Source of the DNA: Pontederia crassipes
Taxonomy: Eukaryota > Streptophyta > Magnoliopsida > Commelinales > Pontederiaceae
Direction of reading: 5' to 3'
DNA: 64,000 nucleotides
NCBI GenBank assembly: GCA_030549335.1
Contig: JAUKPH010000018.1
Span: 8,246,001-8,310,000 of the forward strand
Below, in pieces: positions 1 through 11,439 of this stretch. Under the pieces are notes generated by a model. The model made no database searches. It worked only from the letters and a program-made list of their open reading frames with translations, and was not told the DNA's origin. How positions within the stretch are numbered: position 1 is the first letter of the stretch; each line of letters begins with the position of its first letter. The position numbers were made by a program, and so were the translations under genes.

Positions 1-1167
1 ATGATATTAAGCATCAGGTATTTATACTTAAAAAATTGGTATATAAATGAGATGATTAACCAATAACAAATATTGAAAATTAATAAAGAGCCGAGTGGGT
101 AAATATTTCATTAAAAATTAAAAAAGAGATGCAAATAACAAAGGAAGCTAGTGAGGGGTTTCAAACTTGGGGTGGGTGCACATGACATCATTGATGCCAT
201 CAATAGCGTAATAGCGAACATTTGTTTGAACTCAAACACATATATTATAGATAGGTTTAAAATGTCAGTGCCTGCACGTGCAGGCTCAGAGAGACACATG
301 GCTCCGTCCTTGATCATGGTTAGGCGCGTGCTCTCTCTCCTGATTCAGTAGAGGGTGAGGATGACGCATCTCACACTAACTCTTTTTATATTATATATAT
401 ATTATATATATTATTGGTTGTATATTTTTGTTAATACATTTTTTGAGAAGTGGATGATGCGATATTCTTATTATTTCTTGGTGATCCGGGACGAGGGAAG
501 AACTTTTGTGAGTCACCAAAATCGTGGGTGGCAGCTGATTGCCATCATGATGAAGATAGAAATAAATGATGAAGATAGAAATAAAATTTCCAGATGCTCT
601 ACTCTAAAAAAAATGTCTTAACAGGAAGCATCCAAATATTATTTAATTTAATGCCTGATAATTAACACCCATCTGACGACGTGGTGGATCCCTTCTTGCT
701 CCTTGAGTTAAGATGAGCATATATACATTATATACACATACACACACATGTATATACTATAAGCATGTAATTGTTCACGCGTGAATCATGCTCAAAATAT
801 TCTTGTCTAATTAAAGCTTTCGTGATGTGTTTTAAACAAAAAAAACGCATTTAATAACATTTTGATTACTTCAAAATTACGAGTTCCCATACTCAACATA
901 AAAATACTCACGGATAAATTCTAGAGCATCCAATATATAATTGATCCAAAACGATGGTCCTACGTCACGTGTGCGATCACACCCACCATCTAAGTCGTCG
1001 GATTTGCGTACAAGGACATAGATTGAGGTGCGTCCAGTTCACCTTCGGTCTACACATTTTGTGCGGTTCTTTCATTTCTCCTCTATTGTTATTTGTGGAA
1101 TGCCCGCCATCAATCACTGCCATCCGCGTCCACCGTCTGCAAAAGTCGTCGATCGTTGTCATCCGTC
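1..1167. other. intergenic, no gene seen
   Basis: No convincing coding region is visible. The first 950 bases are AT-rich, with an AT-alternating stretch near 388-414 and a TA/CA-rich stretch near 717-755. From about 950 to 1167 the base composition becomes more balanced. The short open frames here have no recognisable domain. The right limit is set by the target duplication of the TIR element that follows. Confidence 0.6.
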
Positions 1168-1404
1168 GGGGTAAATTACACGATTGGTCCTTCATCTTTA
1201 TTTTTCTTGCACGATTAGTCTTCCTGATCGGTGATATCATAGGTTTTCCAATTGCCTTGCATACGTGGCCGCCTTTTTCTCTCATCCACGTCAGTTTAAG
1301 TCGTCCACGTCATTATAAAAATTTTTAAAAAATAAAAAAGATCAGATCATCCACATCATTATAAAAATTTTAAAAAAATAAAAAAGGTGGGGCTGGCCCG
1401 AGGA

Positions 1405-1665
1405 GGCCGACGGCCCCTCTCCTCCCTCACCGACGGCAAGGGAGAAGGAGGGGGGCGGCGGCCCCCCGCATCTTCCTCGCACGATGACGAGGAAGATGAG
1501 TGGGGTTGCCGCCCCCTCGTTCTCCCTCACGCGCGGTGAGGGAGAACGAGGGGGGCGGTGGCCCCCCTCATCCTCCTTGCCGTCGCAGAGGAAGATGAGC
1601 CCCCCCTTCTCCCTCATGCGCGGTGAGGGAGAACGAAGGGGGTCGTCGTCATCGGAGTAAGATGA
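1405..1665. repeat. GC-rich tandem hairpin repeats inside the TIR element
   Basis: Three imperfect units start near 1419, 1522 and 1609. Each contains a local inverted repeat of the form TTCTCCCTCACGC followed by GCGGTGAGGGAGAA, then a C/G run and a GAGGAAGATGAG-like end. The block is strongly GC-rich between AT-rich flanks. The open frame seen through it on the minus strand is a by-product of the repeats, not a gene. Confidence 0.75.
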
Positions 1666-2324
1666 GGGCTCAAAGTTGAATGACGTTCTGGTTACAAATT
1701 AAAGTTGGATGACCGATTTGAAAATGATTCAAAGTTAGAGTGTAATACCCCAGATTTTTATTTGAGGCAAATGTGTCTTTTTGTCAAAAGACCTAACTTC
1801 TCTATATAAAGACTTAAAATTCCTTTGTTCACATCTTTTCTCCTTCTGAACTCTTGGCGGCTAGGGCTTGAGGAAGGAGATCCTGAGGAACAAAGAGGAG
1901 GAGGAAAAAGAGGAAGAAGAGGAAGGAAAAAAGGAAAATCAATTAGAGAGATCAAGGTATGTAAAAGGGATCTAATCCCTATCTTCTCTCTCAATGTTTC
2001 TTTTGTAATGGATTGAGAGCAAGAGGATAACATGTTCTCTTATTGGATTATGATTGAGGGATTTTATTCATGTAAATCATTAGATCTATGCATGTATAGA
2101 TTTCCTAAGTCTGACCTATGATGTATATATAGATTTTATGAAGAGATTCAATAGTTAGGTTCATATGATCTTATAGTTCATGATTTGAGGATGGACCCTA
2201 GATCTAAGAATTTGATGTTTTTGCATGATTTTTCATGTGCTTTTGATGGCCATTGATGTATAGATCAGACCTAGACCTTTTAGGATACTTTGTATTGCAT
2301 TTTTTTCAAAATTTTATAGAAAAA

Positions 2325-2550
2325 CGTGCATGACGCGCGAGTAATACGGGCCGGAGGCTATTAATACGGACAACAGGGTAAAAATATGGGCAGATCGTAT
2401 TTTTTACTCCGAGCCTAATACGACCTACAGAGAGTTAATACGATCTGGAGGTTGAAAATACGACCCAATCGTATTTTCATGTGCGAGCCTAATACGACCT
2501 AGAGGACTCTAATACGGGTTGGAAGGCAAAAATATGACCTGGCCATATTG
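2325..2550 (+). repeat. degenerate TAATACG-motif repeats in LTR A
   Basis: Short motifs related to TAATACGACC / TAATACGGGCC recur about every 25-45 bases, alternating with AAAATACGACC-like segments. The array is imperfect, lies within the LTR and has no coding potential. Confidence 0.6.
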
Positions 2551-2827
2551 TCCTCGCAGATTGATCATACCTATGATATTTTAAACTTATTTTCAAAATA
2601 TTTATATTATGTACTGATATTTGATTATTGTATATGAACCTAGGTATACGAAATGCATGAACAGCCGTAACTAGGTTAAAATCTGAAGACTGAGCGACGT
2701 AAATTGTTTGTTGATTGTGATAATAACGAACCCAATTGAAGAATACTGTTACTTGTCGCCCCTCAAATTGATGACATGAAATACTGAGCCATGCTCCATT
2801 GTGTTGGAATTTTTCTTGGAAAATTAT

Positions 2828-5800
2828 TGTAATGACCCAGATTTTGGAGATTTAATAAAAGAATATTTTAATATTTTTATTTGGAAAAATATGATCATTA
2901 ATATTATTATAATTAATAATTTCGAAAATAGAAGAAAAAATTGAAGAGGATTTTAATTAAGGAGAAAATGTATTATGGGATTATATAATTAAATTCGAAA
3001 TTTATTTATTTATTGGAATAAATCAGAATTTGTTAAAGGAGATTAATTAAAAAATTAAATTTGATTGAGATTGGAAGTTATGGATGGATTGAAAATCAAG
3101 AATTTAGGACCCTATAAATAAATCCTTTAGGTCAGCCGTCAATGAGTTTCTTCTCTTTGGTTCTCGGTGTCCAACGACAGAGGCGTGACGTCCAGGTGAC
3201 GATAAGACATCATTCGACGTCGAATGACTAGACGTGAAATGAGGTACGTAGGGGGATCCGTAAGTTTATCGTAATACTTTATTATATATTTTAGTGAAAG
3301 ATTGATTTCTGTTGGACTTGATCGGCGCTGCATATTATTTTGGGCGTTTATACCTTCGATTTGCTCAACAATAGAGGGAAAATAAATAATAATACCTTGG
3401 GACATGTTCAGGGCGTGGCTAGTCGCGCATCACTTGGGTTGAACAATATGCGTCCGGTAGAAACAAAGAATTAAGAAAACAAAAGGAAAAGAAGTTCTAG
3501 GAAGAGAAAGATTGGAGAGAGTAGAGGGATTGCAGCCGTAGGCTATTAGGGGCCGTTTGGCGCAATACCGATTTAAATAACTGGTAATTTAGATCACCAC
3601 ATAGATAGATTATCATTATTTAAAATACCAATAATATTATATTACAGTGTTTGGTAAGTATAAATAAATTACTAGTAATTTAAATAATAGTCAAAACAGA
3701 TAGTGAAAAAATTATCAAAATACCCTTTAAAATTATTTTAGATTTTAATAACATATTATTATAAATTAATAAGAAAAAAATTAAAAAAAATGAATATATA
3801 TATAAAGATGAGACAAAATTAAAAGTTATTTGTAAAATATTTCAACTGATAAAAAAGATGAAGTTAATTGATATTTATTCATTAATAAAATATTTGAAAT
3901 AAAAAGTTTAATTGAAGGGATATTTTCGTCAAAATGTATTCCTAGCAACTGGTAATCTGGAAAGACACCTACCTTGCCTGCTATCTTGATTACCAGTCAG
4001 GTGATAATCAAGATTACCAGAGTAATTAAAATTATCGATAATCAATCACAGTCAAACGAAATAAAGTGGTGAGCCCTGAAAATTTTAAATAAAATGATCG
4101 GTAATCTATTTAGATTACCTCATACCAAACGGCCCCTTAGAGAAAGAGAAAAAAATTAAGAAAGGGTCTGTGAACATGACGTAGAGAGGATTTGAGGGAG
4201 AAAAATAAATGGGAAAGGAGTTTCACCGCCAAAGAGACGGTGAGAGAGAGAAGCAAAATAAAACAAAAAAAATGAAATCGAAGAAGTAAGGAAGAGGGTA
4301 AGGCCGTAAGGGAAAAGGAGAAAAAAAAGAGACAATAGAAAAGAGAGGAAATAGGAGAGAGGAAAGTGCAATAGGAAGAGGAATTGGATTTCTCTGCTAT
4401 CACAGAAACAAAGTAGCAAGAAAAAAATATAATAAAAATATGAGAAAGAAATTTTAGACTTTGATTTATTCAAGAAGGAAGAATTCGTTAATCGAATTTT
4501 TTTTAACTAAACAAGACATTGTATATACGGGAAAAACCGAGGGTTATTTATTTACAATTTTTAATTATTAGATTTTTATATTAATCTTCCTATTCATATT
4601 GTGATATATTGATTATATTATTGAATCGGTCTTCGATAGTATATTTTGATTATCTATTATTATTATTTAAATAGGATATATTGATTGTATTCTTATTGAT
4701 TGATCTTGATTAAATTATCATTATATTTGATTATATTATTATCATACCTATCTTATCAAATCATATTGTCATCATATCTGATCATATTTTATTATCATAT
4801 CCGATCTTATCATTGATTATGATACCAATCTAATAGTCTTTCTGATTGGGTCTTGTTTCACCTAAATTAAATTGCTGAAAGATAGATGTCCTAGGTAAAC
4901 AAGATAAAAGCTGAAAGCTGCTGGATCTTCATGTTCTCTGATCGTCTCCAATCCCCCGGGCCATATTGTTATTGAATTGAATTGAATGGGGCAGATAGTG
5001 TATTTAAAGGTTTGAGGCGCCATCATCCTTTAGAGAAGCTATGGTTGTCCTGTGTTTGGTCATGGTCCCCCGCCATTCACGAATAATTGTTAGCGCTATA
5101 TTGTTGGGTGGCTTATCGTGGCACTAATTCCCCACTGGTCTACATGAAAGAGACATGAAATTTTTCTTAATTGACCGAACGCTCCTCATTGAATTAGATA
5201 ACTCCGAACATTATAAATTGAATTGAATTAAAATCGAATCAAATTGAGTTGGATTGAAATCGAATTGAATTGAATAGATCATGGTCATTTGGATACTGGC
5301 GTTGATTGGCATCGCCTCCGTCCATTGAATTGAATGTAATTGTTATTGACCAATGACCACTGATTTTTAATTGGAAATTATTAAATTGAATAGTGTCATG
5401 GTGATCAGACATTTAATTGCTAAATTAATATTGATCGGTCATCTAACATTTTCCTGATCCTTCCTATTGATCCATGGATTTAATCCTAATGTTAAATTGA
5501 ATCATCGATCCAATCCTCTACCGTTAATTGAACAATGCCATATGGATCAAGTAATTATTAATTGTTATCTCTATTGATTGGTCTCTTGACCATAACATGA
5601 TATAATTGCTCATATTGATAAATCGTTAATTGATTATTTGATTGCTCAATTGACTCATCATTGATTATATCTTATTTTCAATTGAGCATATTGATTGTTT
5701 AGTAGACCCTACGTACTGAGTATTTTTTTTATACTTATGGATATTTCTCTGTACCTGGATTCGTGCAGGTGAGAGAGCTTTGATAGAGGATGATTCTGCA

Positions 5801-6064
5801 GGTGGCTATGCTCAGTGACAGACAGATGCTGCACATGTTCTAGATTGACTTGTTTAGTTTTTATTATTTCCGCATTTATTAGAATTGTGAATTTGTCGAT
5901 ATTTTAATCATTTTGAATTTATGTATTATTAGCTATTATTATTATTAAAAAAATTCTTCCGCATTTATGATTTATATTTCGTAAAAATATTTTATAGAAA
6001 ATTGAGTAGCGCCTCTAGGACGACTCTGAGCACGTGAAAGTCACGTGGGTCTCGGGGCGTTACA
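2828..6064 (+). mobile_element. solo LTR B nested in LTR A
   Basis: The sequence begins TGTAATGACCCAGATTTTGG and ends CTCGGGGCGTTACA. It is flanked by a perfect 5-bp direct repeat, ATTAT, at 2823-2827 and 6065-6069. Without the MITE at 3549-4136 it is about 2,650 bp, close to the 2,682-bp Tekay-like LTR at 21792-24473. The ending GGGGCGTTACA is also that LTR's end in element orientation. No internal retrotransposon region is present, so this is a solo LTR left by recombination, on the plus strand. The minus-strand Phe/Leu-rich open frames near 4140-4470 are a purine-rich tract of the LTR read backwards. Confidence 0.85.
3549..4136. mobile_element. PIF/Harbinger (Tourist-like) MITE nested in LTR B
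   Basis: The terminal inverted repeats are GGGGCCGTTTGG at 3549-3560 and its complement CCAAACGGCCCC at the right end. The 3-bp duplication TTA is on both sides (3546-3548 and 4137-4139), as expected for Harbinger/Tourist elements. The 588-bp body is AT-rich and non-coding. It has subterminal GGTAATTT/GGTAATCT-type repeats in inverted orientation. Confidence 0.88.
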
Positions 6065-6937
6065 ATTATTGTGCCTTCACTTTGGAATAAGCATTTTCTG
6101 GGAGAATAATTGTATCTTACCGGCAACGATATGTATATTCCCATTTATCTTCGGGTGATGGAGCCTCGGCTCCAAGGCTTAGCTAGTCTACTAGAAGGCA
6201 ACGACTTGATTCTTCAATTACTGATAAGATCAAATATTACTGTACTGACTGACTAAACTGAAAGACTGATGACTGTGAAAGTGGGATCCAACGGGTTATC
6301 AAGCAACCCTGAGGATATTATTGAAGTAAGGTAATGACAAGTGCTAGCCACTTTGGATGTTTACTGATACTGAATATAGCTAATTGTTGTAGTACTATTA
6401 CTGATGAACTTATGATATGAATTAATGACATGTGAAATTGATGAATATGACATGGCATGTTTGTTTTTTTTATTTATGAAACTGTCATATATATGTCATG
6501 TAGTATCATACTTATGATGCATTTTTACTGCATTGGTCTTTACATACTCTAACTAGGCAACCTTGCACCCTGGATCCGTGCAGACAACTGAATTGCTTGG
6601 ATGGATGACTGACTCAATGCATGATGGAGAAATTGCACATGGCATAAGTATAGATAGAGTCATTAGTCACTAGAGTCTGTTCTAGTTATAGCAAGGAATA
6701 ATGCTTTCATTATGTCTTATGACGTTAGCTTTATTGATGTTTCGAATTGAAGTCTTCCGCTAAATAAATTATGATTTTATCTGATTTTAAATGAATATTA
6801 GTTAAATCATTTTATTTTAATGATGTCACGGCGAATGGGCTAGCACTGCCGAAATGACATAATTGCCATTAGCATTTGGGGGTGAAATTTCGGTGTGTTA
6901 CATGGGGGACCATTCGTATAATTTACCCCCATCCGTC

Positions 6938-7190
6938 ATTGCGATCTCGACGCCTCTCTCAGCCACGAAGGAAGAAGTCACTCGCCATTGGCGTCTTGCA
7001 CGAGGAGGGAGGAAGGATTGGCGACGATGTCCCATGCAATCTCCTCTGTGCTTCTCGGCGTCTCTTGGTTTCTCTCTCTCCGAATCGTCGTCGGAGTCCA
7101 AGGGGCCCTCTCCTTCCCTTCGTGTATTTCAATCCCCGTCTCATTGTTGTCCGTCGCCCCGCCTCCATGTCCGCGCTGGAACGTTGCATG
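6938..7190. other. short unannotated spacer between two elements
   Basis: This is fairly GC-rich sequence between the right target duplication of the TIR element and the left LTR of the next element. Overlapping open frames on both strands have no recognisable domain. It should be continuous with the sequence left of 1160 once the TIR insertion is removed. Confidence 0.5.
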
Positions 7191-7857
7191 TGTCACGGGG
7201 CGTTTCCCGTGACACGAAGCGTGAAGCCTCGCGGCACCAATGCCGCTCAACTTATAGCCCTCGGCCGCTTAGCGCCGAAAACATGGAACACATGCAGCCG
7301 CCCCGCACTGCGTAATATTGCGGAGTACCAAGTTTTCCTCCCTTATGGCATTTATCTTGTAAGGCCGTCCTTATGAATTGCCAAGTAGGTGACGTTCCCG
7401 TAGGGTACGTCTTTTGCATCTTCAATATGTAACAAGACTCTTATACCTACGGTACACTGGGAGGAGTTCACTAGTGCCTTCCGAGGCTCAATTGTATGTT
7501 ATGTTTCATCATATTTAATACAAGTAAGCTTTCCTTTAATTCTAGTTTCATGGCCTTGAGTGTGGGGTGGCAACCCACATCGGTCTCCCTTCGTGGCGTC
7601 CCGTGGTCCCTTCGTCGCCCCTTCGGACTTTAAGCGCCCAAGCGCCTACATTAGTGCCGCAACGCGCTAATGCCACGGTCTTGTGACGAGTAGTTCAACA
7701 CTCTAGTCATGTCCGTGATTGAATGCCCATAAGAGCGACTCTCGGCATAGTCGTCTCGACCATAAAACTTCCGCTGCAAACTCAAAACAGGCTTGGCTAG
7801 GTGCCTATCCGCCTAGTCGTCGCACGTGGTCTAGTGTCCGAGAATAACCCCGTGACA
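7191..7857 (+). repeat. 5' LTR of the LARD-like element
   Basis: This is 667 bp with 10-bp inverted ends (TGTCACGGGG / CCCCGTGACA). It matches 10813-11439 closely, except for about 40 extra bases near 7250-7290 that are absent from the right LTR. Confidence 0.9.
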
Positions 7858-7859
7858 AG

Positions 7860-7872
7860 TGGTATCAGAGCA
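7860..7872 (+). other. primer-binding site, tRNA-iMet type
   Basis: TGGTATCAGAGCA lies two bases after the end of the 5' LTR. It is complementary to the 3' end of plant initiator tRNA-Met, the usual primer of many plant LTR retrotransposons. Confidence 0.9.
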
Positions 7873-9155
7873 GTTCTTCCTGCTCGGATTACCCAGCGAT
7901 GATGACTCGTTTGTGTCGTCGCAACGTGCCCTGGCGTAGGAAATGTGCTTCCGCTCAAATACTCCATCACGCTCAGGCGCACTGGTATCATGGTCTTTGA
8001 TCGTGGACGCCAACGAGGAATGCATGGCAAGCCTCCTCACCGCATGTCCAGTTGTGCCCCGTAGCATGTTCCTCATACACCCGTGTCGTGTCAAGGAACG
8101 TCCATCATGCGTCACTCACTCGAGCAGATCAACCACCCCAGGTATACAATCGGGAATCCTGAAGTGTCGCGCTACGTCAAAGAGTGGCCATATGCTCCGC
8201 ATGATGGTCTTGCACTTCTCATATCATGAGATCGCTTACATGAGCGTCGTGTAACTCGGAGGACCCGTGTCACATTCAGGGAATGTCGGTCATGCACTAT
8301 CATGGCTACCTACCGTTGCTCGGTATTTCATGACGTCGCATCGCATGCCCAGTCATGCAACGTGAAGTGCACAACCGCTTCACGTGAGAAGTTGGCTTAA
8401 AGACAAATATCAAGGTTCATGGTCCCTTTTCGGCCAAAGAATATCATCCTTTCGGCCAAGGAGCATCAATCACAAGCATCTTGTCATGCCGCAGCATCGC
8501 CTGTCATGCCACAATGACTTTCAAGAATGGAGCAAAGCGTTGATTACTTGCAAACACTCGCGGATGAGCTATCAGCCTTGCCTGCCTCGTCAAGTGTCAC
8601 CCCGCAAGCGGCGCGATGTTATCCATCGAGGAGTGGGACGAACCTGATACATGCCAACGCAAATCGATGCCTCAACTCAGCGACCAATTTGGCAAATGGT
8701 CTGAGCATCGAGCATTGGCGAACCTTGGCATGCTGCCGTCAAGCGTTCTGCCGCCAACCGAAGGAAGGAGTGCCCTTTCCTCTCGGACATCGCCTCGAGT
8801 AATCGAAGCGGCCTCCAAGGATCGCAATGCGAAGGTTTTGAAGGACACATTGGCGATGTCGTCCCTTCGAATGGAGATGGAGGTAATGTTGGGAGCTCAT
8901 GCCACGAGTTTACCAACTGCAGTCCGCTTAAGCGGAGCGTCTTCACGAGCATCCCCATGGATCGGTGAAGGCCCGGAATGACTACTCTTTCGCAAGGGTC
9001 AAACCGCCCGGTGGATGAGTATGTCAAAGGTGTATGATCTAGGATGACAGGCACAGTGACATTACTTTGTCCAAGGTGCAGACGGACGAACATCTAAGGT
9101 GCATCCTCTTCGTAAACGAGCACAATGATCTCGCCCCATCCATACCTCAAAGGGA

Positions 9156-9479
9156 TTGTCGAAGCTTCAAAGGAGGTCCCAGGATCGGAAGAAGGCATAT
9201 CCCAAGAACCCTGCAAGATGTGGCAAACTCACGATGGCGTTGCCATCGCGACAAGGTAGAATGTGGCAAACATGCATCCCAGACATGGGACAGAAGAAGT
9301 GGCAGTTCATCAATTATGCAAGCCCTGACAAGTTGGGACTGGAGGTCAAGACTACATTGTTCAGCATCGGCCAGATGGGCATATTGAAGGAGGAAGTGAA
9401 AGGAATCACCGAGCTCCGCCTACAGTGTTCACAGGAGGATGAAGACCCAGTGTTGGTGCTCTTCAAGCAGAGGGGTTAG
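9156..9479 (+). CDS. unrecognised 107-aa open frame inside the LARD-like element
   Basis: This is the cleanest open frame in the internal region, beginning MSKLQRRSQD. It is basic in its first half, has a WQFINYASPD segment, and ends just before the tandem-repeat block. I do not recognise a domain. It is probably a remnant of a gag-like or lineage-specific retrotransposon protein. Overlapping frames on both strands are shorter or equally featureless. It has no start context or neighbour that argues for a host gene. Confidence 0.3.
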   Translation: MSKLQRRSQDRKKAYPKNPARCGKLTMALPSRQGRMWQTCIPDMGQKKWQFINYASPDKLGLEVKTTLFSIGQMGILKEEVKGITELRLQCSQEDEDPVLVLFKQRG

Positions 9480-9689
9480 AAGCTTTGGACTAGGAAGGAG
9501 TTGGAACGACAGGATCGTCCAACCTCCGCTCACTAGTCGACGCTGCCAAGTCAATCGGGACAAGTGCCATACCACCAAGGCCCTTGGACAAGGGCAACGG
9601 TGGGGGAGAGAAGCTCAAGTTGCAAGGAGGAAGCTACTTATGCCGAAGACAAAGATCGCCCATCGAAGCAAGAGAAGCGAATCGAGCCA

Positions 9690-10400
9690 CAGGCACATGT
9701 GGGGAGAGCCTCATCGTCGCTCACTATAGCGACTGGGAGTGGACAAGGTGCAGAATGTTATACCAAAGAACCTTGCTCCACTTCAAACCGTCGAGATATC
9801 TCTTGTCCACCAAGGGTAAGGTGGAGCTGTTCTCAACGCTCGACGGACGAAGGACTCAACGTTGCAGCCATCTGCAACTTGGAGATAGCGAGTTGAACCA
9901 CAAGGGAACGTGGGGAGACTCTCGTCGCCCACTATGGCGACTTGGATGGACAAGGCATGGATTGTCATATCAAAGAACCTTGCCCTGCCTCAAGACTGTC
10001 AAAACATCAGGTGATCACCAAGAAGGAGGTGGTCCTGCGCTTTTCGTTCGGCAGAGGTATGGAAGACTCTACGTTGCAATCATTTGCAACATAGAGACGT
10101 TGAGTCAAACCCACAAAGAGACTTGAAGCGTCCTAAAGTATCCGTGGGAAGACTCTCGTCGCTCATCATAGCGACCCCAGGCACTCGAAGCAGACAAGCT
10201 ACAAGCATCGACATCGGAGAGCTTGTGCTGTTTCAAGCCGTCGAAATTCAAGAATGGTCATCGAGGGTGAGATGGTCCCGTAGTTCGCATTCGACGGAAG
10301 GGAGACCTTATGCTGTGGCCATCCGCAACATTAAGGCATCGAGTCAAGTCATGCAGGTCGAATGGCGAGACTCTTCATCGTGTTCTACACGACCCTGAGA
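9690..10400 (+). repeat. about 210-235-bp imperfect tandem repeats in the LARD-like element
   Basis: The segment GGGAGA(C)TCTCGTCGC followed by CACTATRGCGAC recurs near 9704, 9913 and 10147, with a weaker fourth copy near 10365. A second segment, GTTGCARYCATYTGCAAC, recurs near 9860, 10073 and 10312. Together these show three to four diverged tandem units of about 210-235 bp. Confidence 0.72.
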
Positions 10401-10800
10401 CAACTCTTCTCCGCGCTATTCCTGAAGGCATACAAGAGTTGTTTCACCCCCAAATAAGCCAAACCACACAAGTTGACGCTGCGCAAGTCAAAGAGAAGTG
10501 AAGCCAATAGAGACTTGATGGACGGATAGTTGCTTGATGAAGTCAGTCCGCACATGGCGGACTCCATTGGCGCTGCACAAGTGATGACCCCGGATTGGAC
10601 GAAGGATCAGCGAGCGAAGCAGGCCTGATGGAGGAGTCCTCAGCGAGACCCAAGGAGCGGGGATTCCTGGCGCTGCGTGATGCTGGTGAAGTCGAAGTCA
10701 AGGCAAAGAAGGCAGAATTGAACGAGACAAACGAAGTCAAGACTCAAGACGAAGGCCCCGAGAAAGCCCAGACAGCGGTGTCGGGGGCGTCGCCGACTTT

Positions 10801-10812
10801 GGTGGGAGAGAA
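10801..10812 (+). other. polypurine tract of the LARD-like element
   Basis: GGTGGGAGAGAA is all purine except one base and lies directly before the TG of the 3' LTR, where plus-strand priming is expected. Confidence 0.8.
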
Positions 10813-11439
10813 TGTCACGGGGCGTTTCCCGTGACACGAAGCGTGAAGCCTCGCGGCACTAATGCCGCTCAACTTATAGCCGCCCCGCACTGCGTAATAT
10901 TATGGAGTACCAAGTTATCCGCCCTTAGGGCATTTATCTTGTAAGACCGTCCTTATGAATAACCAAGTAGGTGACGTTCCCGTAGGGTACGTCTTTTGCA
11001 TCTTCAATATGTAACAAGACTCCTATACCTACGGTACACTGGGAGGAGTTCACTAGTGCCTTCTGAGGCCCAATTGTATGTTATGTTTAATCATATTTAC
11101 TACAAGTAAGCTTTCCTTTAATTCTAGTGTCATGGCCTTGAGCGTGGGGTGGCAACCCACATAGGTGTCCCTTCGTGGCGTCCCGTGATCCCTTCGTCGC
11201 CCCTTCGAACTTTAAGCGCCCAAGTGCCTACATTAGTGCCGCAACACGCTAATGCCACGGTCTCGTGACGAGTAGTGCAACACTCTAATCATGTCCGTGA
11301 TTGAATGCCCATAAGAGATACTCTCGGCATAGTCGTCTCGACCATAAAACTTCCGCTGTAAACTCAAAACAGACTTGGCTAGGTGCCTATCCGCCTAGTC
11401 GCCGCACGTGATCTAGTGTCCGAGAATGACCCCGTGACA
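10813..11439 (+). repeat. 3' LTR of the LARD-like element
   Basis: This is 627 bp. It is near-identical to the 5' LTR but lacks about 40 bp after CTTATAGCC, which accounts for the whole length difference. Confidence 0.9.

Larger units (their letters stand above)
1741..6902 (+). mobile_element. solo LTR A (Ty3/Gypsy, Tekay/Del-like), interrupted by LTR B
   Basis: The sequence starts TGTAATACCCCAG and ends GGTGTGTTACA, the TG...CA form of the other long LTRs in this window. Without the nested insert at 2828-6064 and its 5-bp duplication it is about 1,920 bp. No PBS, PPT or coding region is seen, so a solo LTR is the simplest reading. Its 3' part contains CATACTCTAAC and GGATCCGTGCAG segments, as in the Tekay-like LTRs at 21792 and 29055. 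The flanking pentamers TAGAG and TGGGG agree at three of five positions, which fits a decayed duplication. Confidence 0.7.
1168..6929. mobile_element. TIR DNA transposon (MITE-sized) enlarged by nested insertions
   Basis: The left end begins GGGGTAAATTACACGATTGG and the right end, read on the other strand, begins GGGGTAAATTATACGAATGG; 24 of the first 28 bases agree. The 8-bp direct repeat CATCCGTC flanks both ends exactly (1160-1167 and 6930-6937), so this is one insertion. If the nested LTR at 1741-6902 is removed, the element is only about 600 bp and has no transposase, so it is non-autonomous. An 8-bp duplication points to the hAT superfamily. A Mutator-like origin, which normally gives 9 bp, is not excluded. 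Confidence 0.82.
7191..11439 (+). mobile_element. non-autonomous LTR retrotransposon (LARD-like)
   Basis: Two LTRs (7191-7857 and 10813-11439) start TGTCACGGGG and end CCCCGTGACA. A tRNA-iMet-type PBS follows the left LTR and a purine tract precedes the right LTR, giving plus orientation. The roughly 2.95-kb internal region shows no protease, reverse transcriptase, RNase H or integrase. The frame near 8990-9040 is faintly gag-like (RPVDEYVKG). The element would depend on another element's proteins. Flanks GCATG and CGTGG do not form a clean 5-bp duplication. Confidence 0.85.

Noticed and set aside
1342-1617. A 91-aa Pro/Gly-rich minus-strand frame
   Set aside because: It is produced by the GC-rich hairpin repeats inside the TIR element.
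4137-4473. Two minus-strand open frames rich in Phe and Leu, possibly a membrane protein
   Set aside because: They are the reverse reading of a purine-rich tract inside solo LTR B. There is no conserved domain and the frames overlap each other.
6863-7376. Two overlapping plus-strand frames of 150 and 166 aa
   Set aside because: They cross three element boundaries: the end of LTR A, the right TIR and the start of the LARD-like LTR. They cannot be one host gene.
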